A stretch of 64,000 nt of DNA from Megalobrama amblycephala. Taxonomy: Eukaryota; Chordata; Actinopteri; Cypriniformes; Xenocyprididae. Of the stretch, positions 1 through 13,248 are shown piece after piece. The notes below the pieces were generated by a model that was not told the origin of the DNA, ran no database searches, and saw nothing but the letters and a program-made list of their open reading frames with translations. The stretch covers positions 47,582,352 through 47,646,351 of the forward strand of contig NC_063045.1 in the NCBI RefSeq assembly GCF_018812025.1, in the 5' to 3' direction. Each line of letters starts with the position of its first letter. The stretch's first letter is position 1. A program made the translations under genes and the position numbers.

Positions 1-2283
1 TGTGCAGTATATGCACCTACATAAGGATACACAAAAATAACTAAGCCTTCTATAACTTCTAAGTGCACATCTGCCCATAGGGTGATCTAAGATGTTGTTG
101 CGTGTGATAAAAGTGGAAGAAAAAGCACAAAATATGCATCCAGAGTGTTTTTGTGGTGTAAATGGTTCTCACCGCAGGTCTTTTGCCTCTTCAGAGCTCT
201 GAGCTGCTGTGAACGGCCTCAGGCTAGCAAAGGCGAAATCACAGCTCAGTTTTGTTTCTCCTTTAAGGTGCTGTCAAGTTTAAACACCTTTTTTGCACAG
301 AAAGCTTCCGTGCTCTTTTCTCTCTTTCACCTTTCCTTGCACCTCCGTTCTTGCGCGAGTGTGCGCGGCAGAGAGAAATGGAAATGTTTATCACCTCCCC
401 TAGCAGACCCAGCTTCCTCTGTTCCAGGGCCATTTCTCATTACTTGCTCATTTGACCTTCTATTGAGTTATTTTCCTCACTTCTGGATGCCTTGAGTGGG
501 AAGTTTGCCGTTTAAGTATATGTGCATGCGTCAGTAAATCAGATTGACAAAGTTCTGCTGAAATCTAAAAGCACTGTTAATGCAATTCACGCTTTGATTT
601 GGTAATTGACATCTGTTTAGTGTTGTGCTCCTCGCTGCACATCATCCATTTGTGAAATCCGCCGTGGCGGGTGCCAGCTTTTCCATCTGGTAATGGCTGG
701 CGGGCGGGCATGTGTGCGAGATTAAATCCGATACAGATCTTTACGGTAAACGTCAAGATTGTAGGTTGTGACCGGTCGGGCTATCTTTCTTTGCATCTTT
801 TTACAGACGCTCAAAGATGGAGGCGATTTTTCAAACAAGTTCAAACGGGAATGTCAAGTAACTTTGTGAAGACTGCCAGTTGGAAAGGCGAGCGAAACCG
901 AGTGAATTTGTCTCTTGCCCAGATAGTTATATCAAGTCTCTGATCTCAAGCAAGCCTTTGGTGAAATTCAAAACATCTCGCTTCAGAACGCGAGGCGCTG
1001 CAGTGAGTTTGTGTGTTTTATTTCCCACTGAATCAAAGCAAGCTGTGCTGCAAATCGTGTTGTCAGCGTAGGCTGACTGAACTGGCAAAAGCTATTTACA
1101 GACGCTTGCAATCAAATCACCATATTTCAGCTCCGGCCCCACGGGCTCCATCTAAATGCAATATGCCTCTGCGTTCATGGCACCCTGGAGCCTTACATCA
1201 TGTCTTTAGTATTGTTTATGAGATTAGAGACTGCACCATGTAAAATACTCCTTTCTTTGTCGGCTGAAAGGTACCAGATGCCAGCGTGCGGTCTGCGGCA
1301 TGCTCGATCTAATTACCCCCGCTATTACGGGGCGAGCTGTGCGGCCCTGGTATGTAACCCCTCTGCTCCACGGCCGACGTTGCGAGGAGAATCGGATGTG
1401 GAGGAACCTTAAGGGCTCTTCTATGCTATACCATCTGGAGAGATGGGAGAGTGTATTACATCCCACACCTGGTGAATGTGTGATTAGCTTCTGGTCTGAA
1501 GCATAAATCATTTGCAGCCAGTTGCTTTGGGCCCACATTGACTTCATCAGTCGCTCTGGGTGACTACATTAGTAAAGGCAATAAAGCTATGTGAGAGATC
1601 GTCTGAGGTTACGACTGTTACAGGTGTCTATCCGACGGAGGAGACTCTCTTAAAAACGGCATTGTGAACTAGATGATGTAGCAACATTGTGCTTTAGCTT
1701 CTCGGTATATGTTACGCATATCATATTTGCACATATAATAAAGGTGCAGAAGTGTGATGTTTATAGTACTTTACTGCTACTTAGGTTCCCAACATCCACT
1801 GTGCCATGATTTATTTACCATATTTATTTGTTTGTTTGTTTGCTTGTCCGTCCATGCATCCATCTGTCCAGTCATTTCTTGTGTTATGAAAGAAAATGAC
1901 ACAACTCTGTGGTTTTGCTTTAAGACAACAAGTGTTGACCCGATGTAGTACCATAATTATTTATCTCGCACACACACATGCAAAAATTAAAAAATTAATC
2001 ATTTAAAATAATATTAATCTCTGTAGCTTATATTTCACTGTAACAAATCATATTGCGGTCAGTATAAGAAATATTTATCCTATATTTAAGTATTCATGTA
2101 TTTAGTCTTTCCTTTTACCATGCTGATGGTTTTTAAGGATGTCATGTGACCTGTCTACTTAGTGACAGATTAATTTGTGCTAAAATACTGTAGAGTTTAG
2201 ATTGGATGCACAGCTTTTGACTTCAACAGCAAGATATTAAAAGTGTTTTTATTTTACTTCTCTGATTATATGGTAAGTTGCAC
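1..2283. other. Intergenic or intronic DNA, no gene recognised
   Basis: Short frames here have no recognisable domain and no convincing exon structure. The block is moderately AT-rich. The stretch around 1090-1560 is richer in G+C and CpG than its surroundings and shows no terminal repeats, so it could be unique or conserved non-coding sequence. That is inference only. Confidence 0.5.
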
Positions 2284-2735
2284 TTAAAGGTGCAGTAAGC
2301 AATTTCTGAAAAAGTGTATTGGACCGAGCACTACAACAACCTTGTAGCCAATCAGCAGTAGGGGGCGTGTCCATCCATGCTAGTGGAGGGGAGAGAGTGA
2401 GCAAGAGGGGGATTCGAAGAAAGACTGAGATGCTGAGAGACATTAGAAAAGAGAAAAGGTCAGAGGAATTGGTTTTGAGTGTGTGCTGCTTATGTCTAAC
2501 AAAAAAACTCTTGCTTGTATATACTTGTGTATTGTATATTCATTTTTTGTTTTTTCTTGTCGTTCGTTCGTTCATCATCTTCGCTTTAATTTTCACAAAG
2601 CTTTATTTAGCTTCACTTCTGCTATGATAGAGACATCCACTCTTGTATTGCATGTTTGTGCATTTTGGGGGCAGAGCAATTAAGGTGTGTTTGTTTTCAA
2701 CAATGCTTCTCAGAAATTGCTTACTGCACCTTTAA
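2284..2735. repeat. TTAA-flanked inverted-repeat element (MITE)
   Basis: The two ends are perfect 26-bp inverted repeats, 2284-2309 beginning TTAAAGGTGCAGTAAGC and its complement at 2710-2735. The TTAA at each end is consistent with a TTAA target duplication, as in piggyBac-like DNA transposons. The 452-bp interior has no transposase, so this is a non-autonomous copy. The open frame at 2319-2627 lies wholly inside the element and is not considered a gene. Confidence 0.8.
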
Positions 2736-3231
2736 TTATTTGTATTTAGCATTGTTTTCTTCCTGCTGTCCTTGACCCACCAGTTGAGAAGCGCTGACCT
2801 AGTCTGCATTGATTTCATAGTAACATTCTGACAACAGTATATTATTGTACAAAATAACTAATATTATTTAATATTTAGTGTTCGTTTGTTTACCTAAAGA
2901 GGGTGAATGCTCATGAATTTTGAATCTGTTTTGCATTTGCATTATTATTGAAACAATTTAAAAAAAAAAAAAAAAAAAAAAAAAGACCTGTTGTCATTGC
3001 CAGAATGAGGGACCATCTTTGATGACTCCAAAGCCAACTTAAATACATTGTAATCTTTAATTACCAGTGCTGACATGGCGTATTACTTTTCAGTGTTCCC
3101 CTCAGAGAGTAAATTGCTCTTAACCAGCCAACCAACCATTTAACGCCCTCATTATATACACATTTGACCTCGTTTCGATGGCTGTAAGCTGCATAACACG
3201 TCCTCTTGAAGTGCTGAAGAGCCTTTGAGCA
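2736..3231. other. Gene-free spacer with poly(A) tract
   Basis: No exon or transposon is recognised. A pure A run occupies about 2960-2984. Confidence 0.5.
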
Positions 3232-3239
3232 CCTCTCTC

Positions 3240-3279
<40 letters not shown>
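3232..3279. repeat. (CT)n microsatellite
   Basis: A near-perfect CT dinucleotide array of about 48 bp with one G interruption. Open frames here encoding alternating Arg-Glu are artefacts of the repeat. Confidence 0.95.
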
Positions 3280-3748
3280 CACACAACAGATGGCTGCAGT
3301 GCTGAGAGAGTATACATATTAATAGCACAATTACAATGCTCTACATCAAGATTGTGTCATTATCATTGTGATTGAAAAAGCAATTATGGTTCTTGATTAT
3401 CATCAGCCACTGTAAATCTCTGTTATTTTGTTGTTGCCTCTGGGCATGATCCCCATCCGCTGTCAAGAAACCGATCTCTGTGGTGCAGGGTTTGGGAGAT
3501 GAGCACTCCTCTTTGACTGCCAATTAATTAGCTAGCCTTGGATTTGCATAATCGGCTCCTCGGGTGGTTTTGGGAGATGGTTCAGCCTCATTCTAAAGCT
3601 ATGGCGACAGTTTGAGGGTGTAGATACTGTTCAGGGATCAGGTCAGCTGGCATAGGAAGTATGTGCTTTGAAATCTACTCTACTCTTTGGTGGCGAAGTT
3701 CTGCATGCAGGTTGTTTTTTTATATATATTTTGATCCTTTGATCCTTG

Positions 3749-3755
<7 letters not shown>

Positions 3756-3826
<71 letters not shown>
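3756..3826. repeat. (TA)n microsatellite
   Basis: About 70 bp of pure TA dinucleotide. The frame reading Tyr-Ile repeats is a repeat artefact. Confidence 0.95.
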
Positions 3827-3827
<1 letters not shown>

Positions 3828-4002
3828 CCTTCAGAAATCATTCGAATATGTTGATTCGCTGGTCAAGAAACATATCTTATTGTTATCAATGTTGAAAACT
3901 GTCATGATGCTTTGATTTTTGTGGGATTCTTTGATGAATAGAAATTTCAAAAGAAGAGCATTCATTTGAATTTTAAATATTTTTTGCAACATTAGAAATG
4001 TC

Positions 4003-4106
4003 GGTAACACTTTACAGTTCCTTAGTTAAAGATTAGTTAACTAACATGAACTAACCATGAGCAATGCATTTGTTACTGTATTTACTAATCTTCTTTAATG
4101 TTAGTT
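4003..4106. repeat. Partial copy of GGTAACAC-type hAT MITE
   Basis: Begins GGTAACACTTTACAG and continues with TTAGTTAACTAACATGAAC. This matches the terminal region of the complete MITE at 55637-55948 in the lectin intron. The opposite terminus is missing and the sequence runs into the retrotransposon fragment next door. Confidence 0.65.
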
Positions 4107-4335
4107 AATGCCCTCCACCCATGCCTTCTACATTCCTCTACCAGTTCGAGATACTTGGCCTTCTTGCGCTCATTGGCCTCCTCTATTCAGTCTTCCCAAG
4201 GGACAATAAGTTCCAACATGACCACTTGCTTGGAAAAGTCAGATGTTAAGATCAAATCTGGCCTGAGTGTCATCCTTGCAATGGAAACTTAATCTGCTTC
4301 CCTCTCGATGTTGAACCTTATTGGGAGCTGTTGTT
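4107..4335 (-). pseudogene. Non-LTR retrotransposon ORF fragment
   Basis: On the minus strand one frame reads through MTLRPDLILTS, KQVVMLELIVPWED and, after an in-frame TGA, IEEANERKKAKYLELVEECR. I recognise this block from the C-terminal part of fish non-LTR retrotransposon polyproteins, downstream of the reverse transcriptase domain; the clade is not certain. Only about 75 residues survive, with at least one stop, and neither end of the source element is present. It is a dead fragment and not a host exon. The family is recalled from general knowledge rather than aligned. Confidence 0.55.
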
Positions 4336-4375
4336 TGCTCTGTTGGATTACGATGCAGATGGTGTCCGCTACTGC

Positions 4376-5157
4376 TATATAATATATATTATGGGCCACT
4401 TATTTGATAACTTTGTGTTAACATGCTGTATTGATCCACATATGTTAGTGCTGGTAAATAAATCAATGTGTTTGCTTTTACCAGCACAGTCATTCCCAGA
4501 TCTGTATTTCCATCACATTAACCAATAAAGCTGAATTTAGATCACATGATTGCTGTAGGTCCATTGAGAGGATATGTACCCTTTTGTTATGGGGAAAGTA
4601 TGATTCTTTTTGGCGAGGGTTGCTCAAGGGGAGTGTGCGCACCTTCACTTTGTAAAGTCACAGATCCAATCTGTAACGCTATTGTAACCTCAGGTGTGAA
4701 ATCTCGTACACCCCACAGCTCAGTGGCTTTAGCAGCTCAGCTGTGAAATTATATCTGTTCTACCTCTTGAGAGCTCCAGAGAGGTGGGAGTTGTGTGTGT
4801 ATGTGTGTGTATGTGTGTGTAGTGGTCTTTGTAATAAAAAAAAAAAAAGTCTATGAAAGAGAGAACAAAAGACAGAGAAAAATAAGTGGAAGGCCAGATA
4901 AAAAGTAAAAGATGTTTAAAATCCATATGTATCCCTCACCAAAGGCCCATTCCACAGCTGCAGCATCATGAGTGATTCTCAGACTGGAGGTCATTGTGTC
5001 TTTGAAACTGTCCACTCACTCCAGAAACAAGCTGTGGGGTTAAAAGACTCACCCTAGGCACTTTAAATGTGGCAAAAGTTTATAAAGTTTAAACAAATGA
5101 CACTAGACTAGACCGTTAGTTTAAGTTTTAATTTAAACATTAGTGTAGCGTCCCATC
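4376..5157. other. Gene-free spacer
   Basis: No exon, RNA gene or complete transposon recognised. It contains a short impure TG tract near 4793-4820 and an A run near 4837-4848. Confidence 0.45.
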
Positions 5158-7256
5158 CATCCATCTTGCTCTTCATCAGTTCGTTCCATCCATCCATCCA
5201 TCCATCCATCCATCTAGCTGTTCATCAGTCCTTTCCATCCATCTTTATTTTAATCATTCCATCCATACATCTTGCTCTTCATCAGTCCTTTCCATCCATC
5301 CATCCATCCATCCATCCATCCATCCATCCATCCATCTAGCTGTTCATCAGTCCTTTCCATCCATCTTTATTTTAATCATTCCATCCATACATCTTGCTCT
5401 TCATCAGTTCATTCCATCCATCCATCCATCCATCCATCCATCTAGCTGTTCATCAGTCCTTTCCATCCATCTTTATTTTAATCATTCCATCCATTCATCT
5501 TGCTCTTCATCAGTTCTTTCCATCCATCCATCCATCCATCCATCCATCCATCTAGCTGTTCATCAGTCCTTTCATCCATCTTTATTTCAGTCATTGCATC
5601 TATCCATCTTGCTCTTCATCAGTCCTTTCCATCCATCCATCCATCCATCCATCCATCCATCCATCCATCCATCTAGCTGTTCATCAGTCCTTTCCATCCA
5701 TCTTTATTTTAATCATTCCATCCATTCATCTTGCTCTTCATCAGTTCTTTCCATCCATCCATCCATCCATCCATCCATCCATCCATCTAGCTGTTCATCA
5801 GTCCTTTCATCCATCTTTATTTCAGTCATTGCATCTATCCATCTTGCTCTTCATCAGTCCTTTCCATCCATCCATCCATCCATCCATCCATCCATCCATC
5901 TAGCTGTTCATCAGTCCTTTCCATCCATCTTTATTTTAATCATTCCATCCATACATCTTGCTCTTCATCAGTCCTTTCCATCCATCCATCCATCCATCTA
6001 GCTGTTCATCAGTCCTTTCATCCATCTTTATTTCAGTCATTGCATCTATCCATCTTGCTCTTCATCAGTTCGTTCCATCCATCCATCCATCCATCCATCC
6101 ATCTAGCTGTTCATCAGTCCTTTCCATCCATCTTTATTTTAATCATTCCATCCATACATCTTGCTCTTCATCAGTCCTTTCCATCCATCCATCCATCCAT
6201 CCATCCATCTAGCTGTTCATCAGTCCTTTCCATCCATCTTTATTTTAATCATTCCATCCATACATCTTGCTCTTCATCAGTTCATTCCATCCATCCATCC
6301 ATCCATCCATCCATCTAGCTGTTCATCAGTCCTTTCCATCCATCTTTATTTTAATCATTCCATCCATTCATCTTGCTCTTCATCAGTTCTTTCCATCCAT
6401 CCATCCATCCATCCATCCATCTAGCTGTTCATCAGTCCTTTCATCCATCTTTATTTCAGTCATTGCATCTATCCATCTTGCTCTTCATCAGTCCTTTCCA
6501 TCCATCCATCCATCCATCCATCCATCCATCTAGCTGTTCATCAGTCCTTTCCATCCATCTTTATTTTAATCATTCCATCCATACATCTTGCTCTTCATCA
6601 GTCCTTTCCATCCATCCATCCATCCATCCATCTAGCTGTTCATCAGTCCTTTCATCCATCTTTATTTCAGTCATTGCATCTATCCATCTTGCTCTTCATC
6701 AGTTCGTTCCATCCATCCATCCATCCATCCATCCATCTAGCTGTTCATCAGTCCTTTCCATCCATCTTTATTTCAGTCATTGCATCCATCCATCTTGCTC
6801 TTCATCAGTCCTTTCCATCCATCCATCCATCCATCCATCCATCTAGCTGTTCATCAGTCCTTTCCATCCATCCATCCATCCATCTAGCTGTTCATCAGTC
6901 CTTTCCATCCATCTTTATGTCAGTCATTGCATCCATCCATCTTGCTCTTCATCAGTCCTTTCCATCCATCCTTCCGTCCTGTCTCTTCATCAGTCCTTTC
7001 CATCCATCTATCATCCATCCATCCATCCAACTGTTTGTCAGTCCTTTCCATCCATCCTTCCGTCCTGTCTCTTCATCAGTCCTTTCCATCCATCTATCAT
7101 CCATCCATCCATCCATCCAACTGTTTGTCAGTCCTTTCCATCCATCTTTCTATTAATCATTCCTATTAATCATCTAGCCTTTCATCAGTTCCATCCATCC
7201 ATCCAGCTCTTCATCAGTCCCATCATCCATCCATCCGTCTGTCCATCCGTCCGTTC
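5158..7256. repeat. CCAT-based higher-order minisatellite, about 2.1 kb
   Basis: The array alternates pure (CCAT)n blocks of variable length with two spacer types. One carries CTAGCTGTTCATCAGTCC and the other CATCTTGCTCTTCATCAGT, joined by a CATCTTTATTTTAATCATT or CATCTTTATTTCAGTCATT linker. One compound unit is roughly 100-110 bp and recurs about twenty times, with the last few units (after about 6960) degenerating into CTTCCGTCCTGTCTCTTC variants. Because the 4-bp unit does not contain stops, long frames rich in His-Pro-Ser-Ile appear. They shift from unit to unit and have no codon bias, so they are not genes. Confidence 0.95.
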
Positions 7257-8868
7257 ATAATTGGCATATGTAATTTAAAAATAATGTTTTTTTTTTTTTT
7301 ACATATATAGTTATAATACTAATATAATTTGTATTATTAGGCTTAAATATTGTAATTATGAAAATGTCCACTGAAGGTGTTCCTATGAAAGGTTTACAGC
7401 ACTACGGTGTAAAGATCCAGTGCATGCAATGATGGCTAATCGTTGACGGGATCCATGACGGGATTTTGGAATGCCAGACACAGCTTTATAAAATGAACCA
7501 TGAAAGCTAATCAGATTTTTACTGCAAGGATGATTTCATTTTGTGCTAAACCAGTGTGGTGATTAACTCCAAATTACATTTAAAAGGCTGCTTCACACTG
7601 GGGATAATGAAATATGAAATCGGTAGTTTTTCAGAGCATGTAGGTGGATGGGAAGATGGAGGGAGATGAAGGAGAAATGTTGTGGATGTTGGGAGCACTT
7701 ATCTGGAAAGCCTTTGTTATGATTGGAACGTCTTCCAGCTGTCGTCACCTTTATTACCACCTGTTTATTGTAGCTTTGGGAGTGATGAGACAATTCGTTT
7801 TTCCCTCCAAGCACATAAACACACGGAATGGGCTCTTTATGGCACTTCTAATCCTTTATGAAGAGCATGAACAGACTGTCTGGACAAAAAAAAAAAAAAA
7901 AGAAAAAATTAGGTTTAGGGCCTCTGAGAGAAAACAAAGGGAGGAAGAACAAAAACTGTTGCTACTTATTTCCATTCAGGTTTGCCTGTAGCCATGCCCT
8001 TTCAATAACCACTTTAAGTGGTGTCAGATGCAAACAGACACATAAAACATGAACCATGCCTAATTGCTCCTCAGCTCATTTGAATTGCTAATGAGATACC
8101 TTGAAATCATTCCCATGCTGAGGTTAAGAAGACAGCCAATCAGATGAAAGTGAAGAGCAAGGCCTCATTTAACAGCATTTAAATGAAAACAATGGTGTAT
8201 GTGAGAGTATAAGCATTAGCATTAGTTCAAGATCCTTATTAAAATTCTGAAGTTTTTGTTGCCAATTGGATTTTTCTACTTTGTAACTACTACTACTGTT
8301 ATTTTAGTATTATTTACATACTATTACAGTATTTATTATTTTGAATGAGCATTTATTTATATATTTACAGTTTTAATTTTAGTTTGTTTAAAAAAAAATA
8401 TTTTAAAATATTTCGATTTACTGTTTATTTATTTTTATTTCAGTTTTAGTAATTTAGAAAAATTTAAAAAGTTTTTATTTTCTTTTATTTCAGCTTTATT
8501 TTAATTAATAAACAATTACAAAAACATACGTTATGATAAAAGTTTTTTTTTTTTTTTTTTTTTATTTAAGGATAACAACACTCCCTTCAACTTGTGCTAA
8601 ATTCCACTGCCTTATACAAAATATTACTCTATTATTGCACTGTAGTTCTTTGTCTTCTAATACTCAGCGTAGACAGGATATGCCCCTGTTAAGTGAAGGT
8701 GTGGGGGTCGTTTCCTTTTTAAGAAAAATAGTGTGCACTTTTTAAAGCCTGCAAATGAAATTCCCGGGTTTTAGTGTGATAAAAAGTCTGTTAATCGGCT
8801 TCTGAAAAATGCTCCACATTTGTCTTCATGAACTAAGCCGGCGTGTAATTGCTCTTTTGACACATGAA

Positions 8869-8899
<31 letters not shown>

Positions 8900-9572
8900 G
8901 TGAGCTCTTGAGCAGCCCCAGAGGTAATTTTCACCCGTCTTTTGCATGATTTTCTCTTCTGGTGAGATGTAGAGTAACACAGAACAAGTGTAATATCACC
9001 TTTTTGGGGGTGTCAGGGCAGCTTTTATTTAAAACTTAATAAATAACTCAATTTTCAGTATTTATGTGAGTTTTTTGTCAGCAGTACCTGAAAATCTTCT
9101 CAGATTTCTCTCCCATAAGCATTCTCACATAATGATAATAACATAGCTGATAAATTCTGTTCGATATTGAAATAAGCAAGTAAACAAAAAAAACAAATGA
9201 GCATAACAGCTTGTAATTTCAGTCGAATTAATAGCTTTAGAGACACTATTTAGAGACATTATTTGCTTTCAATAACTGGTTGCCCTTATATTTTGGGTTT
9301 TCTATTCTTTGTGTGATGTGAAATGCCTCTTCCCTCTTGCTGTAAGAGGAAATGAGCTCAGTGGTGTGTGTTTAGTACTCCAAATGCTGCTGTGGATCAG
9401 GCTAGTGGCTCTCCAAGGGGCCGTCAGTATGTCCTGTCCAAAAAAGCAGCCCATCTCTGGTCCTGTGGCTCCAACCCTGATAGCTCACATTTCTCTCAGG
9501 TCATTCCCAGAGCCATAAATGAAAAGTAAGTATCTGTTGCTCTCTTAAAGCACAGGCACGTTCCACCCAAGA
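7257..9572. other. Gene-free AT-rich DNA
   Basis: Contains T runs near 7288 and 8545, an A run near 7886, and a (TG)n tract at about 8867-8902. None of the short frames resembles a known protein. No terminal-repeat element was identified. Confidence 0.5.
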
Positions 9573-9842
9573 TGGCGTGTTTAAAGTCACCATTAAATCA
9601 AAATTCATCTTTAACCAAAAGAACTTCCCCTCCCTCTTTCAGCGACATCGCTCCTATTTTCTGATGACATGTTCACTTGCATGAGGGCGGGACAACCTGT
9701 CAATCACATGGGATCGCTGCAAACCAAAACCATCCAGTCCATACCAGATTAACAAAATCAAGTCCTGCCCTACAATTTTTCTTGTTCGAGAAGCTTTTTC
9801 ACTCAGTCACATATGTCACAATAGGAAAGAAAAGTCACAACT
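9573..9842 (-). repeat. Dispersed repeat, inverted relative to 24912-25115
   Basis: Read on the minus strand, this segment matches the plus strand around 24912-25115. Shared blocks include CTATTGTGACA, ACTTGATTTTGT, GTGATTGACAGGTTGTCCCG and the AACAYGTCATCAGA motif. Two diverged copies in opposite orientation indicate a mobile repeat family of unknown class. Confidence 0.6.
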
Positions 9843-10458
9843 TCTAACTTCCATTTGACTGTAACCAGGACAAGTCGATCTTGAAATGATGCATCCATAT
9901 GCAGTATATTGTCTGTGTTGGGGTCTGATCACTCTGTCTCAGCCCAGGCTACAAAGGCAATATCTGAGAGACGATTGCAGGTGACCTCACTTCCTCCCTT
10001 CCTCCCACTTCTTCTCTCCGCCACAATAAGCCGTTTGTATTCCTCTCATGTATGAAACTCCAGGCTGGCGAGATTACTTTCATCCAAATTATTTTTGTGA
10101 CCTAAGGATATCCTATCAGTCCTTACCTGTTTAAGCCACTCTTTTCCTCCTTCCTTCATCGCAGGCACCAGTGAGCTGGCAAAGGGAATGTGTGTGTGTG
10201 TGTGTAGTTTGACTTTTTCCCCCTCTAAGCCGTCTGTTTCCTTTGGCAAACACTACTGTGTGCCTTCACTGTTTATTAACTGCCTCTCGGGTCCCCTAAC
10301 TTTTTCTTGGAGCCCTGTTAGTGAAGTTTAACAAGATCTCTCTGTTTTAAAATCAGCTTGATTTAGTTTCCAGACGCTGCGGGGTGAGACCTCAGGGGCT
10401 CTGCGACCCTCCTCAGGCTCTGCTGGTTAAAGTTAGTGTCCTCAGTCAAATTGGCAAC
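9843..10458. other. Gene-free spacer
   Basis: A short (TG)n run sits at about 10189-10205. No gene or clear transposon seen. Confidence 0.4.
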
Positions 10459-10999
10459 TTAAAGGGTTAGTTCACCCAAACGTGAAAATTCTGTCATTAA
10501 TTACTCACCCTCATGTCGTTCCACACCCGTAAGACCTTCGTTCATCTTCGGAACACAAATTAAGATATTTTTGATAAAATCCAATGGCTCAGTGAGGCCT
10601 CCATTGACAGCCTAATAATTAACACTTTCAAATGCCCAGAAAGGTACTAAAGACATATTTGAAACGGTTCATGTGACTACAGTGGTTCAACCTTAATGTT
10701 ATGAAGTGACGAAAATACTTTTTGTGAAAAGACAAAATAATGACTTTTCAATATCTAGTGATGGGCGATTTCAAAACACTCCTTCATGAAGCTTTGAAGC
10801 TTTACGAATCTTTTGTTTTGAATCAGTGGTTCGGAGCGTGTATCAAACTGATAAATTCACACAAACCATTGACATTTCGAAATGTTTCGAAACACTTCGA
10901 AGCCTTGTTTACGGAAATCACATAACTTTGGCAGTTTGATACACGCTCCGAACCACTGATTCTAAACAAAAGATTCGTAAAGCTTCGAAGCTAATAGTT
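10459..10999. repeat. TTAAAGGGTTAGTTCACCC-type DNA element with internal hairpin
   Basis: The left end reads TTAAAGGGTTAGTTCACCC, followed by the CTCACCCTCATGTCGTTCC block that is very abundant in cyprinid genomes. Related ends occur here at 27275, 28495, 30514 and 33353. Within it, 10791-10850 and 10932-10991 form a roughly 60-bp inverted repeat with GTGTATCAAACTG at the inner end of the left arm. The right terminus is not clear. Confidence 0.6.
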
Positions 11000-11351
11000 T
11001 TTTTTGTTTTTTTTCAGGATTCCTTGATGAACAGAAAGTTCAAAAGAACGGCATTTATTTGAAATAGAAAAATTTTGTAACATTGTAATATTCACTTTTT
11101 ATCAATTTAATCCAGTTTAGTGCTTGCTGAATAAAAGTATTAAATTCTTTAAAAAAAAAAATTGCACTGACCCTAAACCTTTGAATGGTAATATATTTTT
11201 ACATATAAATATAAAATTAATTTGTTTATTATACAAGTACTTTTTTTTTTTTTAGCAAAAGGGGAACTTTTGAAGAATGTTCATGCTGCTCTTTTCTACA
11301 CAACAAGTTTTTAGAATCCATACAGGTCAGCATATGGGTTTATATAAGTGT

Positions 11352-11737
11352 ACGTTTACATGACGATGATGTACTAAAAACGGAAAAGCATTTTTTTCTC
11401 ACACAGACGACAACGTTGTCAAAACGATCCCCGTTCACACGGATCCGCAAAAACTACTATAATCGCTGTATTATGCATGCCAGGCCAGTAGTTGGCGATG
11501 ACACTTCGTAAAGAAACACTACGTGCCTATAGAGTGAACACATAACGTTGCATGCGCAAGACATCATTGTTTTCACAAATTCCTGTTTTTGTAGTTTACA
11601 CAGAGATGATAACGGTATCTTTTTCATAAACATGCACACAATTAGCATTTTCAGGCCCCCAAAATGACGTTGCTGTGTAAATGAAAGACCAAAACGCATA
11701 AAAAGTTTTCCGTTTTTAGTTAAACGTGGTGTAAACG
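11352..11737. repeat. Inverted-repeat element (CGTTTACA ends)
   Basis: The left end carries CGTTTACATGACG followed by ACTAAAAACGGAAAA. The right end carries the complement, TTTTCCGTTTTTAGT followed by GTGTAAACG. The ~390-bp interior encodes nothing recognisable. Probably a non-autonomous DNA transposon; no target duplication was confirmed. Confidence 0.55.
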
Positions 11738-13248
11738 ACCGCTAAACTTGTCCGCTATTTATTGCTTCTAACAGCTTTCACAAAGCTTTTGCTAAGATTA
11801 AAGTAACCCAACCAGTAAAAGACTTCAGATTACAGCAGAGTTGAGAATAAGCCTGACAAATATGCTAAACAGCTATGACAGCTCAGATTTACACGGTCCT
11901 GTATTTAATTCAGAGCAAAAAGAGAGAAAAAGACATTTTGTCAGTGCAGTGTTGCTTTATAAACAGTCCCAATTAACAAGACGGATGGTTCCTGCCTTCG
12001 ATTTCATCCCACGAGGACGTGAATATACAAGTCTTGTAATGCTACAAACAAACAGACAGGAATTTTTCATTCTTGCCGTCTCGCTGCGTGCCTGCTGTTT
12101 TTATCATACCTGACAACGTTGTGCTATTTTAGGGAGAAGGCTTGTGGGACAGATCGACATTGGATTGCAGGAGTGGGTGTGGTGGGACGATGAGCTGGAG
12201 ATGGAAGTGTGAGTGTGTGTGTGTACACTTAATATTGAGCAAAGCCTCTTGTGGGATAGAACCGAGACGTGCAGTGATGTTTTCTCTTTTCCCAGGGGAT
12301 CTTTCCACATCCTTCCTTTCCTAGCCACTAACCAGACAGGATGCTCCTCTCACAGCCAATCTGCCTGACAAATGGGAAGCAGAGTTTAAAAAAAAAAACA
12401 GTGCTCCATTTCATCTTATTCCAGCAGGTTTGACTTTGATATGCATCATAGCTCGGTCTCATTCACCCCTGATTTTCTCTTTGATTTTCTCTTCTGTGAG
12501 CAAATTCCAACATATCTTGCCATCAAAATCTAATGTAAAATTCATAGCGCCCAGTTTACATCAAGCTGATATTAACAAAAACAACATATAATGTTCTTTG
12601 CCTTTAACAAATTGATATATAGTAAAGCACTGTATCAATTTAGGGTCTAAAATTCACTTACACTGGAGAGTAATTTAACCCCCTGACGCTGATTGGTCAT
12701 TAGCCGAGAATTTTACATTTTTATTTATTTATTTTTTACATTTTTGTATTTGTGGCACTTGCTAGGTGAACACACTCAAACAAAATATGGACATTATTTG
12801 TAAATGCTAATCTTCTTAAAAATAGTCACACTTGTACTGTTCGTCAAAATGACCACCATAAAAAATAAATGGGAACTACAAAAAAAAAAAGAAAGAAAAT
12901 ACAGAGAAGACTCAAATAGATCAGATCAGAGCCAGATGGATCGGATTCATTTTTGTTACGTATTTTAAAAAAAATACGTAAGTTAAAAAAAGAAAAAAAA
13001 TCTGTTTTCTCTGTTCATGTTTGAATATAATAATGATGCAAAAACTGACACTTCAAATCAACATTTAAAAATCTAAAATTTGACAAATAATGTCTTTGAT
13101 AATGTCTAAATATAGTATATCGAAATGCAAAACTTTAAGTAATTATGTCTGAAAACACTGCTCTCAGCAACTATATATATATCAGGCTATATACAGTATA
13201 CATACACATTGTAATGAATACAATAATTGTTAATGAATGTATATATAT
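11738..13248. other. Gene-free AT-rich DNA
   Basis: No recognisable exon. Short frames at 11841-12113 and 12142-12324 show no family resemblance and carry no splice context I can support. Confidence 0.45.

Noticed and set aside
1224..1547. 107-codon minus-strand frame in a CpG-richer stretch
   Set aside because: No recognisable domain, no splice context, and overlapping frames on the other strand of similar length.
3061..3317. Arg-Glu repeat proteins on the minus strand
   Set aside because: Produced by the (CT)n microsatellite.
5594..7169. Long frames encoding His-Pro-Ser-Ile repeats
   Set aside because: They are translations of the CCAT minisatellite in shifting frames, with no start context, splice sites or codon bias.
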